From Bacteroidetes bacterium UBA1312 (GTDB taxonomy: Bacteria > Bacteroidota > Bacteroidia > Chitinophagales > Chitinophagaceae): a DNA stretch of 64,000 nt. The stretch is from the NCBI GenBank assembly GCA_002307135.1, contig DBTQ01000010.1:55799-119798 (forward strand), read 5' to 3'. The notes below the pieces were generated by a model that saw only the letters and a list, made by a program, of their open reading frames with translations, searched no databases and was not told where the DNA came from. The position numbers and the translations under genes were made by a program. Positions within the stretch are counted from its first letter, which is position 1, and the number at the start of each line of letters is the position of its first letter. Positions 34,599-43,312 of the stretch are shown here, piece after piece.

Positions 34599-35060
34599 TT
34601 ACTTTTTGACCAGTTTTTTCAAAGCCATAATAGTACCCATGTGCAGACCTTCGTGGAAGGGCAAAAACTCAATAGCATCGTCGATATGCTTAAACTCAAT
34701 GCCATAGCGGGTAATCACCGAAGTATAAGTAACAAACAACTTGTTATTTAAGTCCCGCTCAAACTGATCTAAACTGTCGATCAACAACTGTTTGATTTGG
34801 TCTATTTCATCAGGGCTGAAAGCGCGTTCCGGTTTGGAACCACCTTTGAAATTATTGAAATATTCTTCTGATACCACCATAGGCACATTGGAGCGGAAAT
34901 AACAAATGCCTTGTTGTGCAGCTACCAAATGTCCCAGATTCCACACAATGTTGTTGTTGAACCCTGTAGGTACTTCATTTAATTGTTCCGTACTCAATTC
35001 GCTGATGAGCTCCAGCAAAAAACGTCTGATATTTTTTATAGTTTCTATTTTAGGATTCAT
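34599..35060 (-). CDS. DinB family protein
   Basis: A 153-aa four-helix DinB/YfiT-type protein. NIVWNLGHLVAAQQGICYFRS carries the first metal-binding His, and FLPFHEGLHMGTIMALKKLVKK carries the later pair (His-x3-His), so a divalent metal site is expected. Many act as thiol transferases, some with bacillithiol; a bshA gene is in this window, which fits but does not prove that use. It lies 28 bp before the NTF2-like gene and after the gyrA terminator. Confidence 0.85.
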   Translation of the reverse strand: MNPKIETIKNIRRFLLELISELSTEQLNEVPTGFNNNIVWNLGHLVAAQQGICYFRSNVPMVVSEEYFNNFKGGSKPERAFSPDEIDQIKQLLIDSLDQFERDLNNKLFVTYTSVITRYGIEFKHIDDAIEFLPFHEGLHMGTIMALKKLVKK

Positions 35061-35113
35061 ATTCCTTCTTGTTTTATTGATTGTTAGATAATGCGGAACA
35101 AATGTCCAAAAAT

Positions 35114-35144
35114 AAACCGACGAAATATAAAATTCCGTCGGTTT
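35114..35144 (-). terminator. gyrA terminator
   Basis: Arms AAACCGACG (35114-35122) and CGTCGGTTT (35136-35144) with a 13-nt loop; on the minus strand the hairpin is followed by ATTTTT. It lies 25 nt beyond the gyrA stop. Confidence 0.85.
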
Positions 35145-35168
35145 TATTCTTACTATTATTACACTTCT

Positions 35169-37850
35169 TTATTCTACTGGAGTATTGTCATTAGTTGTTT
35201 CCGGAGCAATAGCATCACTGTCAGCAGCACCATCTTCAGTAGTTGCTGCTATACCTTCTTCGCTCAGGTCTTCCAACTCTTCTTGCTCGTCGATACTGGC
35301 CAATGCTGCTATTTCATCGCCACCGTCGAGGTTAATCAATTTTACTCCTTGTGTAGCACGACCAGCTTCGCGGATATTGGCCACTTTCATACGAATAGTG
35401 ATGCCCGATTTGCAGGTTATCATCAAATCGTCTTTCTCTTCTACTGCTAGCAAACCAACCAAAGAACCTGTTTTTTCGGTGATATTGATTGTTTTCACAC
35501 CCTTACCACCACGGTTGGTAATACGGTAAGCCAGTTGATAAGGCTCTTCTACACCTTCTTCATTTTTGATATTGACGATGTTGGACAGTTCATCCGTATT
35601 TTCTCCTTCAATCATTTTTTCAAAGAAAGGAGTACGTTTACCCAAGCCTTTTTCCGATACAACCAATACTTGTTTGCTCGTATCATTTTTGCTCACGCAA
35701 ATCATTCCTATTACAGCATCTTTGCCTTGTACCATATCTATACCATACACTCCAATAGCTCCTCTGCCTGTAGCACGTACTTTACCTTCGGGGAAACAAA
35801 TAGCTCTTCCGCTACTTACCGCCATCATGATATAACTTGTGCCATCTGTAAGCGAAACGTCCAACAACTGATCGTCTTCGCGGATGGTAATAGCGTTTAC
35901 ACCATTAGTACGTGGGCGACTGAAGTCTTCAAGATCAGTTTTTTTGATAATACCATTCTTGGTACACAGCACTACATATTGTTGTTCTTCTTTTACCTCA
36001 TCAAGTTTTGCAACACTGATGATCGTACGGATTTTATCGTCTTGTGGTAATTGTATCAGATTTTGGATAGCACGTCCTTTCGCATTTTTATCTGTTTCGG
36101 GGATCTTATATACACGCAACCAGAAGCATCTTCCCTTTTCAGTAAAAATGAGTAGGGTATGGTGGGTAGAGGCTACAAACAGATGTTCGATATAATCTTC
36201 GTCACGTGTTTTGCCACCCATAGAGCCGCGTCCGCCACGGCGTTGAGCTCTGTAATCGGCTTGAGAAGTACGTTTGATATAGCCCAAATGAGATATAGTA
36301 ATAACCACATCTTCATCAGCAATCATATCCAGCATATCCATTTCGCTTGCGCTATAATCAATTTCTGATTTGCGCTCGTCGCCAAATTTCTTTTTTACTT
36401 CAAGCAATTCGTCTTTGATAATTTGGAAACGAATATCCTCATTGTTCAAAATTTCGTTCAGATGTGCAATCGTTTTCATGATTTCTGCATGCTCTTCACG
36501 AACTTTTTCAATCTGCATACCGGTAAGGCTTTGCAGACGCATTTCCAATACCGCTTTGGCTTGTATTTCGCTCATGCCAAAGTTTTCCATCAAGCCGTTT
36601 TTGGCTATTTCTGGTGTATTGGAGTCGCGGATCAGTTGAATTACGGCATCCAAATTGTTGAGTGCAATAATGTAACCCTCTAATATATGTGCTCTTTTTT
36701 CAGCTTCACGCAATTCGTATTTGGTACGACGCACCACTACTTCATGACGGAACTTAACAAACTCACTAATAAGGTCTTTTAGATTCATCGTCTTCGGACG
36801 ACCACCCACTAGTGCTACATTGTTGATACCATAAGACGTTTGCAACTCACTATGCTTATACAGCATATTGATCACTACCTGCGATACGGCATCTCTGCGC
36901 AACTCCACTACTAGGCGTGTTCCGTCTTTGTTCGATTCATTGGCAACGTGTGTTACGCCATCAATTATTTTATTATTGACCAGGTAACCGATCTTTTCTG
37001 CCAAAGCATCACGGTTTACCTGATAGGGTACTTCTGTAATAACGATTTGCTCTTTACCCGATTTGGTATTTTCTACATTCACTTTACCACGCAATACTAC
37101 ACGACCACGTCCGGTGTGCATACCCGCTTTGATACCATCGATACCATATATAATACCACCGGTTGGAAAATCAGGTGCTTTTACATACTTCATCAAGTCG
37201 TCGATACTGATTTCTTTATCTTCGATATAGGCAATACAGCCATCAATAACTTCACTTAAGTTATGCGGCATCATATTGGTGGCCATACCTACGGCAATAC
37301 CTGATGAGCCGTTGACCAACAACTGAGGAATACGCGTAGGCAATACTGTTGGCTCTTCAAGCGAATCGTCAAAATTGAGTGAAAAATCAACCGTATCTTT
37401 TTCCAAATCGACCAACATGCTTTCTGCCAGCTTTTGCAAGCGCGACTCTGTATAACGCATGGCAGCCGGTCCATCTCCATCTTGCGACCCAAAGTTACCC
37501 TGGCCATCCACCATCATGTAGCGCATGCTCCAAGGCTGTGCCATACGTACCATTGCGTCATATACCGAAGTATCGCCATGCGGGTGATACTTACCCAATA
37601 CCTCACCCACAATACGGGCAGATTTCTTATAAGGTTTGTTGCTGCTGTTACCCAATTCGTGCATCGCAAAAAGCACACGACGATGAACGGGTTTTAATCC
37701 GTCGCGAGCGTCGGGTAGTGCCCGGCCTACAATTACCGACATAGAATAGTCGATATAGGCCGTCTTCATTTGCTCTTCAATATTTACGGGTAAAATTCGA
37801 GCTCTTTCTGGTTGTTCTTGTTGCTCGTTGTCTTGTGTAATTTCTGACAT
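35169..37850 (-). CDS. gyrA: DNA gyrase subunit A
   Basis: An 893-aa type IIA topoisomerase subunit that cuts and rejoins DNA during negative supercoiling. The N-terminal YIDYSMSVIVGRALPDARDGLKPVHRRVL block is diagnostic, and the active tyrosine is in AMRYTESRL. The quinolone region reads HPHGDTSVYDAMVRMAQPWSMR, with Ser at the E. coli Ser83 site and tyrosine at the Asp87-next position. The GyrA box is QRRGGRGSMGG near 540, followed by the six-blade C-terminal wrap domain. A long acidic tail ends the protein. A -7 box lies 36 nt upstream. Confidence 0.97.
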   Translation of the reverse strand: MSEITQDNEQQEQPERARILPVNIEEQMKTAYIDYSMSVIVGRALPDARDGLKPVHRRVLFAMHELGNSSNKPYKKSARIVGEVLGKYHPHGDTSVYDAMVRMAQPWSMRYMMVDGQGNFGSQDGDGPAAMRYTESRLQKLAESMLVDLEKDTVDFSLNFDDSLEEPTVLPTRIPQLLVNGSSGIAVGMATNMMPHNLSEVIDGCIAYIEDKEISIDDLMKYVKAPDFPTGGIIYGIDGIKAGMHTGRGRVVLRGKVNVENTKSGKEQIVITEVPYQVNRDALAEKIGYLVNNKIIDGVTHVANESNKDGTRLVVELRRDAVSQVVINMLYKHSELQTSYGINNVALVGGRPKTMNLKDLISEFVKFRHEVVVRRTKYELREAEKRAHILEGYIIALNNLDAVIQLIRDSNTPEIAKNGLMENFGMSEIQAKAVLEMRLQSLTGMQIEKVREEHAEIMKTIAHLNEILNNEDIRFQIIKDELLEVKKKFGDERKSEIDYSASEMDMLDMIADEDVVITISHLGYIKRTSQADYRAQRRGGRGSMGGKTRDEDYIEHLFVASTHHTLLIFTEKGRCFWLRVYKIPETDKNAKGRAIQNLIQLPQDDKIRTIISVAKLDEVKEEQQYVVLCTKNGIIKKTDLEDFSRPRTNGVNAITIREDDQLLDVSLTDGTSYIMMAVSSGRAICFPEGKVRATGRGAIGVYGIDMVQGKDAVIGMICVSKNDTSKQVLVVSEKGLGKRTPFFEKMIEGENTDELSNIVNIKNEEGVEEPYQLAYRITNRGGKGVKTINITEKTGSLVGLLAVEEKDDLMITCKSGITIRMKVANIREAGRATQGVKLINLDGGDEIAALASIDEQEELEDLSEEGIAATTEDGAADSDAIAPETTNDNTPVE

Positions 37851-37886
37851 ATTATGTATTAGGGAAAATTCAAAAATTTATATGCG

Positions 37887-37894
37887 CAAATGTA
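37887..37894 (-). promoter_or_regulatory. gyrA -7 promoter box
   Basis: Minus-strand TACATTTG, exact match to TAnnTTTG, 36 nt upstream of the gyrA ATG. Confidence 0.6.
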
Positions 37895-37972
37895 CTCAAA
37901 ATAAGGGATAAAACCTACCCATTTTATCCCTATTTGTGGATAAAAAATTACATATAAGCAGGGTAGTAATCA

Positions 37973-39100
37973 TCAGCCTGATTTGGGTGTTGGTGTTACC
38001 AAAATCTTGGTTCTTAATTTCATAAAAGGTCGTTCAATAATCCTGTTCAACACTAAAGCTGCCGCTATACAGCTTACTGTACAAAAGAGCAACATCCAAT
38101 TACTATCAATTGGTATATTTTGTTTACTTAATACTGCTTGCGTGATATGGATAATGCCTTTGTGCGTGAGGTAAATAGAATATGAAAGGCCGGCTATAAA
38201 AGTAGTTATTGTTGAATTTGACCGATACAAGATACTTTTGGGACTAATGGCTCCTGCTACAGCACAGGCATAGCCGAGCGCCACCAGCGAAAACCCAAAT
38301 ACCGATGCGACAAAGGAGTGCTCGTTGTAACACACAAAATAAGCACCCGTGAGTATCAGCACACTCAACACCAACAGCCAGTTACCCAATTGAGCCACTT
38401 TTTCCCAAATATGAGGTAAAAAATGATATAAGGCCGCTAGAGCAACACCCATTACCAAACCGTCCAACCTATTGTAAGTTGGGTAGTAAATATATCTGTA
38501 CCAGAGCAATACGCCATTGTCATCGACCATACTGGGCTCATAGTAAGTGTGCCAGCTATAGGCTCTGATAATGAAGCCAAACAGAAACACTACGATCATT
38601 ACCCAATAGGCTTGCCGGGCAGCATTGAGCATGCGCAGTAAAATGAGGACAAGGGGCAAAAGCAAATAAAAATGCTCTTCGACACACAGCGACCAAGCGT
38701 GCGAAAATGTGATCTGGCTACTTAGGTCGAGCCCAAAATTCTGCGTAAAAGTCAAAAACTTCCATAAAGGCGGCAGCGCATCGCGTTCGCGAAAAAACGG
38801 AATGCAAAAGTAAATAGCCACCACAGCCCAATATGCAGGGATAATTCTAAAAAAGCGTTTCAGAAAGAAGTCTTTGAAATCTAATCTGTTATGTAGTTTT
38901 ACTTGAACAAAGAGTTGCGATGCAATTAAGAATCCGCTCAGTACAAAAAAAAGATCTACGCCCGTCCAGCCAAACTTAGCCACATCGACCAGCCAATCCG
39001 GATGCCCAAATGTGGGGAGCTGGTAGTGAAATAAAAAGACAAAGCATATTGCCAATGCACGGAGATGATCGAGTCCGTATAGTTTACCTCTGGAGTTCAT
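37973..39100 (-). CDS. Acyltransferase family 3 (OafA/YrhL-type) membrane protein
   Basis: A 375-aa membrane acyltransferase with about ten helices. The family start YGLDHLRALAICFVFLFHYQ contains the essential His-type site, followed by GWTGVDLFFVLSGFLIASQLF and RFFRIIPAYW. These enzymes move acyl groups, often acetyl, onto surface polysaccharides or lipids. It is alone, with no polysaccharide cluster nearby, so the acceptor is unknown. Confidence 0.88.
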   Translation of the reverse strand: MNSRGKLYGLDHLRALAICFVFLFHYQLPTFGHPDWLVDVAKFGWTGVDLFFVLSGFLIASQLFVQVKLHNRLDFKDFFLKRFFRIIPAYWAVVAIYFCIPFFRERDALPPLWKFLTFTQNFGLDLSSQITFSHAWSLCVEEHFYLLLPLVLILLRMLNAARQAYWVMIVVFLFGFIIRAYSWHTYYEPSMVDDNGVLLWYRYIYYPTYNRLDGLVMGVALAALYHFLPHIWEKVAQLGNWLLVLSVLILTGAYFVCYNEHSFVASVFGFSLVALGYACAVAGAISPKSILYRSNSTITTFIAGLSYSIYLTHKGIIHITQAVLSKQNIPIDSNWMLLFCTVSCIAAALVLNRIIERPFMKLRTKILVTPTPKSG

Positions 39101-39215
39101 TGTTGTATAATAGAGCAGTAGCTTGCAAAACTATATTAAAGTAGTTGTATTCATTCTGTTGATTTCTATTTAACATAATGTAAATTATAGAACAAAAGAG
39201 TTCGAAGATAATCCG

Positions 39216-39470
39216 TCATATATCTTCAAACCGTTGTTCTTTGGCTATGGTTATGATGAGCTTACCGGCTTCGCAGGTAATATCTATTACTTGCCCGCTT
39301 TTGAAACCATGGGCTTTGAGCCATTTGCCACTGAGGTTGATGATGGGAAAATATACATAACGACCGCGTTGGCGTGCATAGCCTTTGTTGCAAATTGTTA
39401 TTTGTCGTGTGCCGGCTTTGGTAGCCGCTCCATGTGGTATAGCCATAGCTTTCTGTATTTTTTGAAGCAA
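39216..39470 (-). CDS. SymE-family toxin-like protein
   Basis: An 84-aa protein with the SymE AbrB-like fold signature: YFPIINLSGKWLKAHGFKSGQVIDITCEAGKLIITI. E. coli SymE is an SOS-induced RNA-cutting (or nucleoid-condensing) toxin held by the antisense RNA SymR. Here it is divergent from an XRE regulator with a shared 128-bp region, so control by that repressor is possible. An antisense RNA was not visible. The start could also be an internal Met. Confidence 0.8.
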   Translation of the reverse strand: MLQKIQKAMAIPHGAATKAGTRQITICNKGYARQRGRYVYFPIINLSGKWLKAHGFKSGQVIDITCEAGKLIITIAKEQRFEDI

Positions 39471-39560
39471 AGCACCGCCATGTGCCGGCTGTATCCAACA
39501 TGCCGGGCTTGTATTTTAAACAACAACACATGTAAGATACCTGTACATTATCGAAAAAAA

Positions 39561-39594
39561 ATGTAATTTACACGGGTCAAAAAAATTACATTTG
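39561..39594 (+). promoter_or_regulatory. Inverted repeat and -7 box, candidate XRE autoregulatory site
   Basis: The repeat ATGTAATTT (39561-39569) / AAATTACAT (39583-39591), 13 nt apart, overlaps the -7 box TACATTTG (39587-39594). The box ends 4 nt before the XRE ATG, so a very short or absent leader is expected. A dimeric HTH binding here would block transcription. Confidence 0.6.
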
Positions 39595-39598
39595 CCTT

Positions 39599-40033
39599 AT
39601 GACACATACTAGCACGCCAAACCACAAAATACACGAAGGCCGCAACGTAAAACGATTTCGCGAAATGTTGGGCATAAAACAAGATGCACTGGCTGCCGAC
39701 CTGGGCGACGACTGGAACCAGCAAAAGATATCGCTACTGGAGCAAAAAGAAACCATAGACGCTCCCCTGCTGGCGCAAATATCGGCTGTGCTCAAAATAC
39801 CTGTAGAAGCTATTCAGAATTTTGATGAAGAGCAAGCTGTGAATATTATAGCGAATACAATCAATAATAACGATAATGCAAGTGGTAATTCTTTATTTAG
39901 TTATTACCCCACAGTAAATCCAATCGAAAAAATAATTCAGCTACACGAAGAAAAGATTGCTTTATACGAACGTATGCTGAAAGAAAAGGATGAAATGATG
40001 GGAAGGTTGGAAAGATTGATTGAGAAGAAGTAA
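39599..40033 (+). CDS. XRE-type helix-turn-helix regulator with coiled-coil tail
   Basis: A 144-aa protein. The HTH covers about residues 10-60 (GRNVKRFREMLGIKQDALAADLGDDWNQQKISLLEQKE), followed by a sensor-like segment, an Asn-rich linker and a C-terminal coiled coil (IQLHEEKIALYERMLKEKDEMMGRLERLIEKK), probably for dimerisation. It lies divergent from SymE and 84 bp before an ATPase-nuclease pair, so it could control either side. The promoter repeat suggests autoregulation. Confidence 0.82.
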   Translation: MTHTSTPNHKIHEGRNVKRFREMLGIKQDALAADLGDDWNQQKISLLEQKETIDAPLLAQISAVLKIPVEAIQNFDEEQAVNIIANTINNNDNASGNSLFSYYPTVNPIEKIIQLHEEKIALYERMLKEKDEMMGRLERLIEKK

Positions 40034-40117
40034 GCTATTGATTGAAGGTTTAATCTTGTAGCTTTATCACAATAAAAGCATATTTTGTAAGCGTCTTATA
40101 GATAGAAGGGAATCCAA

Positions 40118-41374
40118 ATGAACAGAATAAAAATTAAAAATTTCGGTCCTATTAAAGAAGGGAATATGCAAAATGATGGCTGGATAGACATCAGTAAAGT
40201 CACCGTATTTATAGGCAATCAGGGGTCTGGTAAAAGCACCATCGCAAAGCTTATTTCCAGTTTTACATGGATGGAAAAGGCGTTGGTACGTGGTGTTGGG
40301 GACTATAATAAAAAATGGTTTGAGAGAAAAAACCGGTTACGAAATTTCTTTTTGGACTATCATAATATTAATAGTTACTTAAAGACAGATGGCGATAGCC
40401 AATCTGTTATTGAATATGAAGGAGAGGCTTATGTTATTAAATACGAAAATGAATTTTTAACAGTTATCTCTAAAGAAAGTAATAATTACCCTCTTCCACA
40501 AATCATGTATGTACCAGCAGAGAGGAATTTTATTGCTTATGTAAAAACACCCAAAGAGCTAAGGTTATCGTCACCTTCTTTACAAGAATTTATTACTGAA
40601 TTTGAAAAAGCTAAAGCTGATATAAAAGGTTTGCTGCCATTACCTATTAACAATGCCGAGTTGGAATATGACCGCTTAAATGATACACTCAACTTGAAAG
40701 GCCGTGATTACAAAATAAGGCTAAGTGAAGCTTCAAGCGGATTTCAATCGTTGGTTCCATTGTATTTAGTATCAGATTATCTAGCGCGTTCTGTAAAAAA
40801 ACGTAGTACACAAGATGAACCTGTAACCAGTGAATCGATGAGTAGTGAGGAAAGAAAACGCTTTAGCGAAGAAGTACAGGAAATCTTATCCAGTAATTCA
40901 TTCACAAACGAACAAAGGAGGCTGGCACTTTCAGCACTTTCATCAAAATTCAATAAAACGGTTTTTATCAATATAGTGGAAGAACCAGAGCAAAACCTTT
41001 TTCCATCATCCCAATGGCAAATGCTAAAGAACCTGTTACAATTCAATAATATGAATGCAGGAAACAAGTTAATCATGACTTCTCATAGTCCGTATTTAAT
41101 TAACTATCTGACCTTGGCTGTTAAGGCCGAAATAATAAAATCAAATTTAAAAACAGAAGCTTCAAAGAAAAATCTGGCTGATATTGTTCCACTTGAATCC
41201 ACTGTTAAAGGTGATGATTTAGTAATCTATGAGATGGATGAAGAAAGTGGTACAATCAAAAAATTAGAAGATTATAAAGGTTTACCGTCAGATGAAAATG
41301 AGCTAAATAGTGAACTCGAAGAAACCAATGAATTATTTGCACAGTTACAAGAAATAGAAAAAGGATGGCGATAG
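40118..41374 (+). CDS. AAA ATPase (OLD/RecF-like, AAA_15/21 type)
   Basis: A 418-aa ABC-class ATPase. Its N-terminus (MNRIKIKNFGPIKEG) and the Walker A GNQGSGKSTIAKL are as in OLD and RecF-like proteins; the signature-type segment SEASSGFQSLVPLYLVSDY, the Walker B INIVEEPEQNLFP and the H-loop MTSHSPYLINYL follow. The TOPRIM domain of OLD nucleases is missing; the C-terminal end is acidic. A REase-like gene overlaps it by 10 bp and probably supplies the nuclease. The pair looks like a two-gene anti-phage or plasmid-defence module; not a named system I can place. Confidence 0.82.
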   Translation: MNRIKIKNFGPIKEGNMQNDGWIDISKVTVFIGNQGSGKSTIAKLISSFTWMEKALVRGVGDYNKKWFERKNRLRNFFLDYHNINSYLKTDGDSQSVIEYEGEAYVIKYENEFLTVISKESNNYPLPQIMYVPAERNFIAYVKTPKELRLSSPSLQEFITEFEKAKADIKGLLPLPINNAELEYDRLNDTLNLKGRDYKIRLSEASSGFQSLVPLYLVSDYLARSVKKRSTQDEPVTSESMSSEERKRFSEEVQEILSSNSFTNEQRRLALSALSSKFNKTVFINIVEEPEQNLFPSSQWQMLKNLLQFNNMNAGNKLIMTSHSPYLINYLTLAVKAEIIKSNLKTEASKKNLADIVPLESTVKGDDLVIYEMDEESGTIKKLEDYKGLPSDENELNSELEETNELFAQLQEIEKGWR

Positions 41375-41841
41375 ATTTTTTTCAAGCAAAATGCCAAAGC
41401 GCAACTAATGAAAGAGTTTTTGGAATTCATGATACACCACCCGCTACTCTTGTATTTGAAAATTCTGATGATTGGCATGTATGGATTGACAATCCATACA
41501 TGAAGGAAATTACCCATACAGCAATTGATGCCTGTTTAGGTATTCCTCATGCGGAAGGAGAAAGATGCGAGAGTATGATTACTTATGAAGACGTTTTGAT
41601 GTTTGTTGAACTTAAAGACAGAGGCGGTGGCAGATGGGCTGGCAAAGCAAGAGATCAACTTATCAATACAATTGCGCTTTTTAAAAGGAACGCAAATATT
41701 GTTCCTTACGTCAAACGATATGGGCATATAGCTAATAAGCAACGTCCTCACTTCAAAGCTGGGGGAATGAAATTTCGCCAGGAATTTGAAGATAAAACTG
41801 GATTCATACTTCGAGTAAGTGATGTAATAAAAATCGACTAA
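41365..41841 (+). CDS. Putative PD-(D/E)XK nuclease partner of the AAA ATPase
   Basis: A 158-aa protein starting inside the ATPase gene. The segment MITYEDVLMFVELKDRGGGRWAGKARDQLINTI fits a PD-(D/E)XK core: Asp, then ExK eleven residues later, then a helix with a conserved Gln. Other parts (DDWHVWIDNPY, HIANKQRPHFKAGGMKFRQEFE) are not a recognised domain. Translational coupling to an OLD-like ATPase supports an ATP-driven nuclease. No HNH or TOPRIM motif is present, which separates it from Septu and PARIS. Assignment from motif and context. Confidence 0.55.
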   Translation: MAIDFFQAKCQSATNERVFGIHDTPPATLVFENSDDWHVWIDNPYMKEITHTAIDACLGIPHAEGERCESMITYEDVLMFVELKDRGGGRWAGKARDQLINTIALFKRNANIVPYVKRYGHIANKQRPHFKAGGMKFRQEFEDKTGFILRVSDVIKID

Positions 41842-42025
41842 CTTGGAAATGAAGATGGGAAACATGGGCTGCTCCACCGCCCAGAACCCATACACTTTCT
41901 TTCCGCTATATCACATTTTCTATAATCAACGCATATTTCTGCTCAACTACCCTTCTTTTCTTCAAATAAACATATCTGTATATGTTGTATATTTAATAAT
42001 GACTATACGTTAGAGACCTAATTTT

Positions 42026-43021
42026 CTACTTTCCTTTACCCTTTCTTTTATTGCCTGGCCCGGCGCCTACATTGAAGCCCCATATATCTGGGTTGACCAA
42101 CATGCCAAAAACCACCGCCGTGTTTTTAAAATCATTTGGAATATTGTCATTATCGCTTAACTTTCTATTGAGGGCATATTTGAAATTGGCGAAAAACTCA
42201 AGCGCAGAAATCGATAACTTAAAATTTAATCCGAGCGTATGTATGGTTGGCGGCATGCCCTTGTCGCTGAGCGAATAAAAAGCTGAAGACGGCTTGCCCA
42301 ACAGCGACATATCCATGCCATTCCAATCTTTGGGCTCAACATAGATAAAACTGTAATTAGGGATAATTTGAAACCCGAAAGGCAAACCGAGTTCGCTATT
42401 TTGGTAAGTAAGTTTTAATCCGGCTACTAAGTTGTACGTACGGAAATTATTAACTCCTGTATCGTAATGACTTGTCGAAAATTCGGCAAAGCTGCTAAAG
42501 GTCAATGGCCTGATGATATTATTAGTAGCATCAAGGCCACCCCTGCCCGAAAAAGGGAAAACTCGTTCGTATCCGACTACGAAATCTCTTTTGCCAATAT
42601 CGGGAAAAAGAAACGTTTTCGGCTTGCTGGCGCTATCATTGCTCACTATACTTACCGGATTAAACAGCATGTAAAAGTTGTTTCTTTGGTAGAGCCTATA
42701 GGATTGATCTAGAGCTTTATGCCCACCCCATGCTACCGAAATACCAATAGAAACAGCACCGGAGGCTTTTTTAAGTTGATCGACAGAAGCCGCACTGGCC
42801 ATCCCTATAAACTGAATTTTAACGCTATCCTTGTTCTGAATATCGTCATTATCATCGCTCTCCGGCGTTTCGCTCTTCATAATTTTTTCACGATTTTGCA
42901 GGATATTCGGCTCATTTGTTGGCACCCGATAATTTCTGCTATTGGGGTTTCTGGATACTTGTGCAGAGGCAGTTGTTGCTGCTATTAATAGTACCGCGGC
43001 TAAGTAAATTTTGGCGCTCAT
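42026..43021 (-). CDS. Hypothetical exported protein, probable outer-membrane barrel
   Basis: A 331-aa protein with a signal peptide (MSAKIYLAAVLLIAATTASAQ) starting at the ATG 43021. The frame runs on to 43243, but those 74 residues cross the dispersed repeat and are not coding. Strand patterns such as NNFRTYNLVAGLKLTYQNSELGLPFGFQIIPNYSFIYV and HTLGLNFKLSISALEFFANFKYAL suggest a barrel. The C-terminus ends in a basic GNKRKGKGK tail. No family recognised. Confidence 0.55.
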   Translation of the reverse strand: MSAKIYLAAVLLIAATTASAQVSRNPNSRNYRVPTNEPNILQNREKIMKSETPESDDNDDIQNKDSVKIQFIGMASAASVDQLKKASGAVSIGISVAWGGHKALDQSYRLYQRNNFYMLFNPVSIVSNDSASKPKTFLFPDIGKRDFVVGYERVFPFSGRGGLDATNNIIRPLTFSSFAEFSTSHYDTGVNNFRTYNLVAGLKLTYQNSELGLPFGFQIIPNYSFIYVEPKDWNGMDMSLLGKPSSAFYSLSDKGMPPTIHTLGLNFKLSISALEFFANFKYALNRKLSDNDNIPNDFKNTAVVFGMLVNPDIWGFNVGAGPGNKRKGKGK

Positions 43022-43117
43022 AATATTTGTATTTTGATGGTTAATAAATAGTAGAATAGCTATTATTAAAACAATAATTAAACTACCACAAGACAAACGT
43101 AATATCCCGAATAGTAG

Positions 43118-43180
43118 AAAAGCGAGGAAATTTCCACGACTATTTATATTTTTTGTTAATGTAGAAATATTTAATGTTAG
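43118..43180 (+). repeat. Dispersed repeat, copy 2
   Basis: Same sequence as 31845-31911 with a few changes, including GAGGAAATTTCCACGACT and TTTTTTGTTAATGT. It lies in the 291-bp gap between the exported protein and the ArsR operon, upstream of the former. Confidence 0.75.
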
Positions 43181-43262
43181 CTGACAGATTTGCACGCTCT
43201 GCCCTACTACCTTCTTTTCTTTACTACGGCTCTTGCTCCACACACAAAAAAAGTGGAAAAAA

Positions 43263-43309
43263 TTTGTGTAGTTAAATAACTACTCTTACATTTGTAGTCA
43301 AATAACTAC
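43263..43309 (+). promoter_or_regulatory. Promoter with two ArsR-type operators
   Basis: Box TTTG at 43263-43266, then a 20-nt spacer, then TACATTTG at 43287-43294. Two near-identical palindromes, GTAGTTAAATAACTAC (43268-43283) and GTAGTCAAATAACTAC (43294-43309), lie in the spacer and directly after the -7 box, 26 bp apart. The ATG is at 43313. Confidence 0.75.
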
Positions 43310-43312
43310 ACA

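Noticed and set aside
35185..37744. Long plus-strand frames opposite gyrA
   Set aside because: They mirror the codon pattern of gyrA, have no start signals and match no family.
39216..39470. SymR-type antisense RNA opposite symE
   Set aside because: No clear promoter and terminator were seen on the other strand; not enough to call it.
43022..43243. N-terminal extension of the exported protein
   Set aside because: It runs through the dispersed repeat; the signal peptide starts at 43021.
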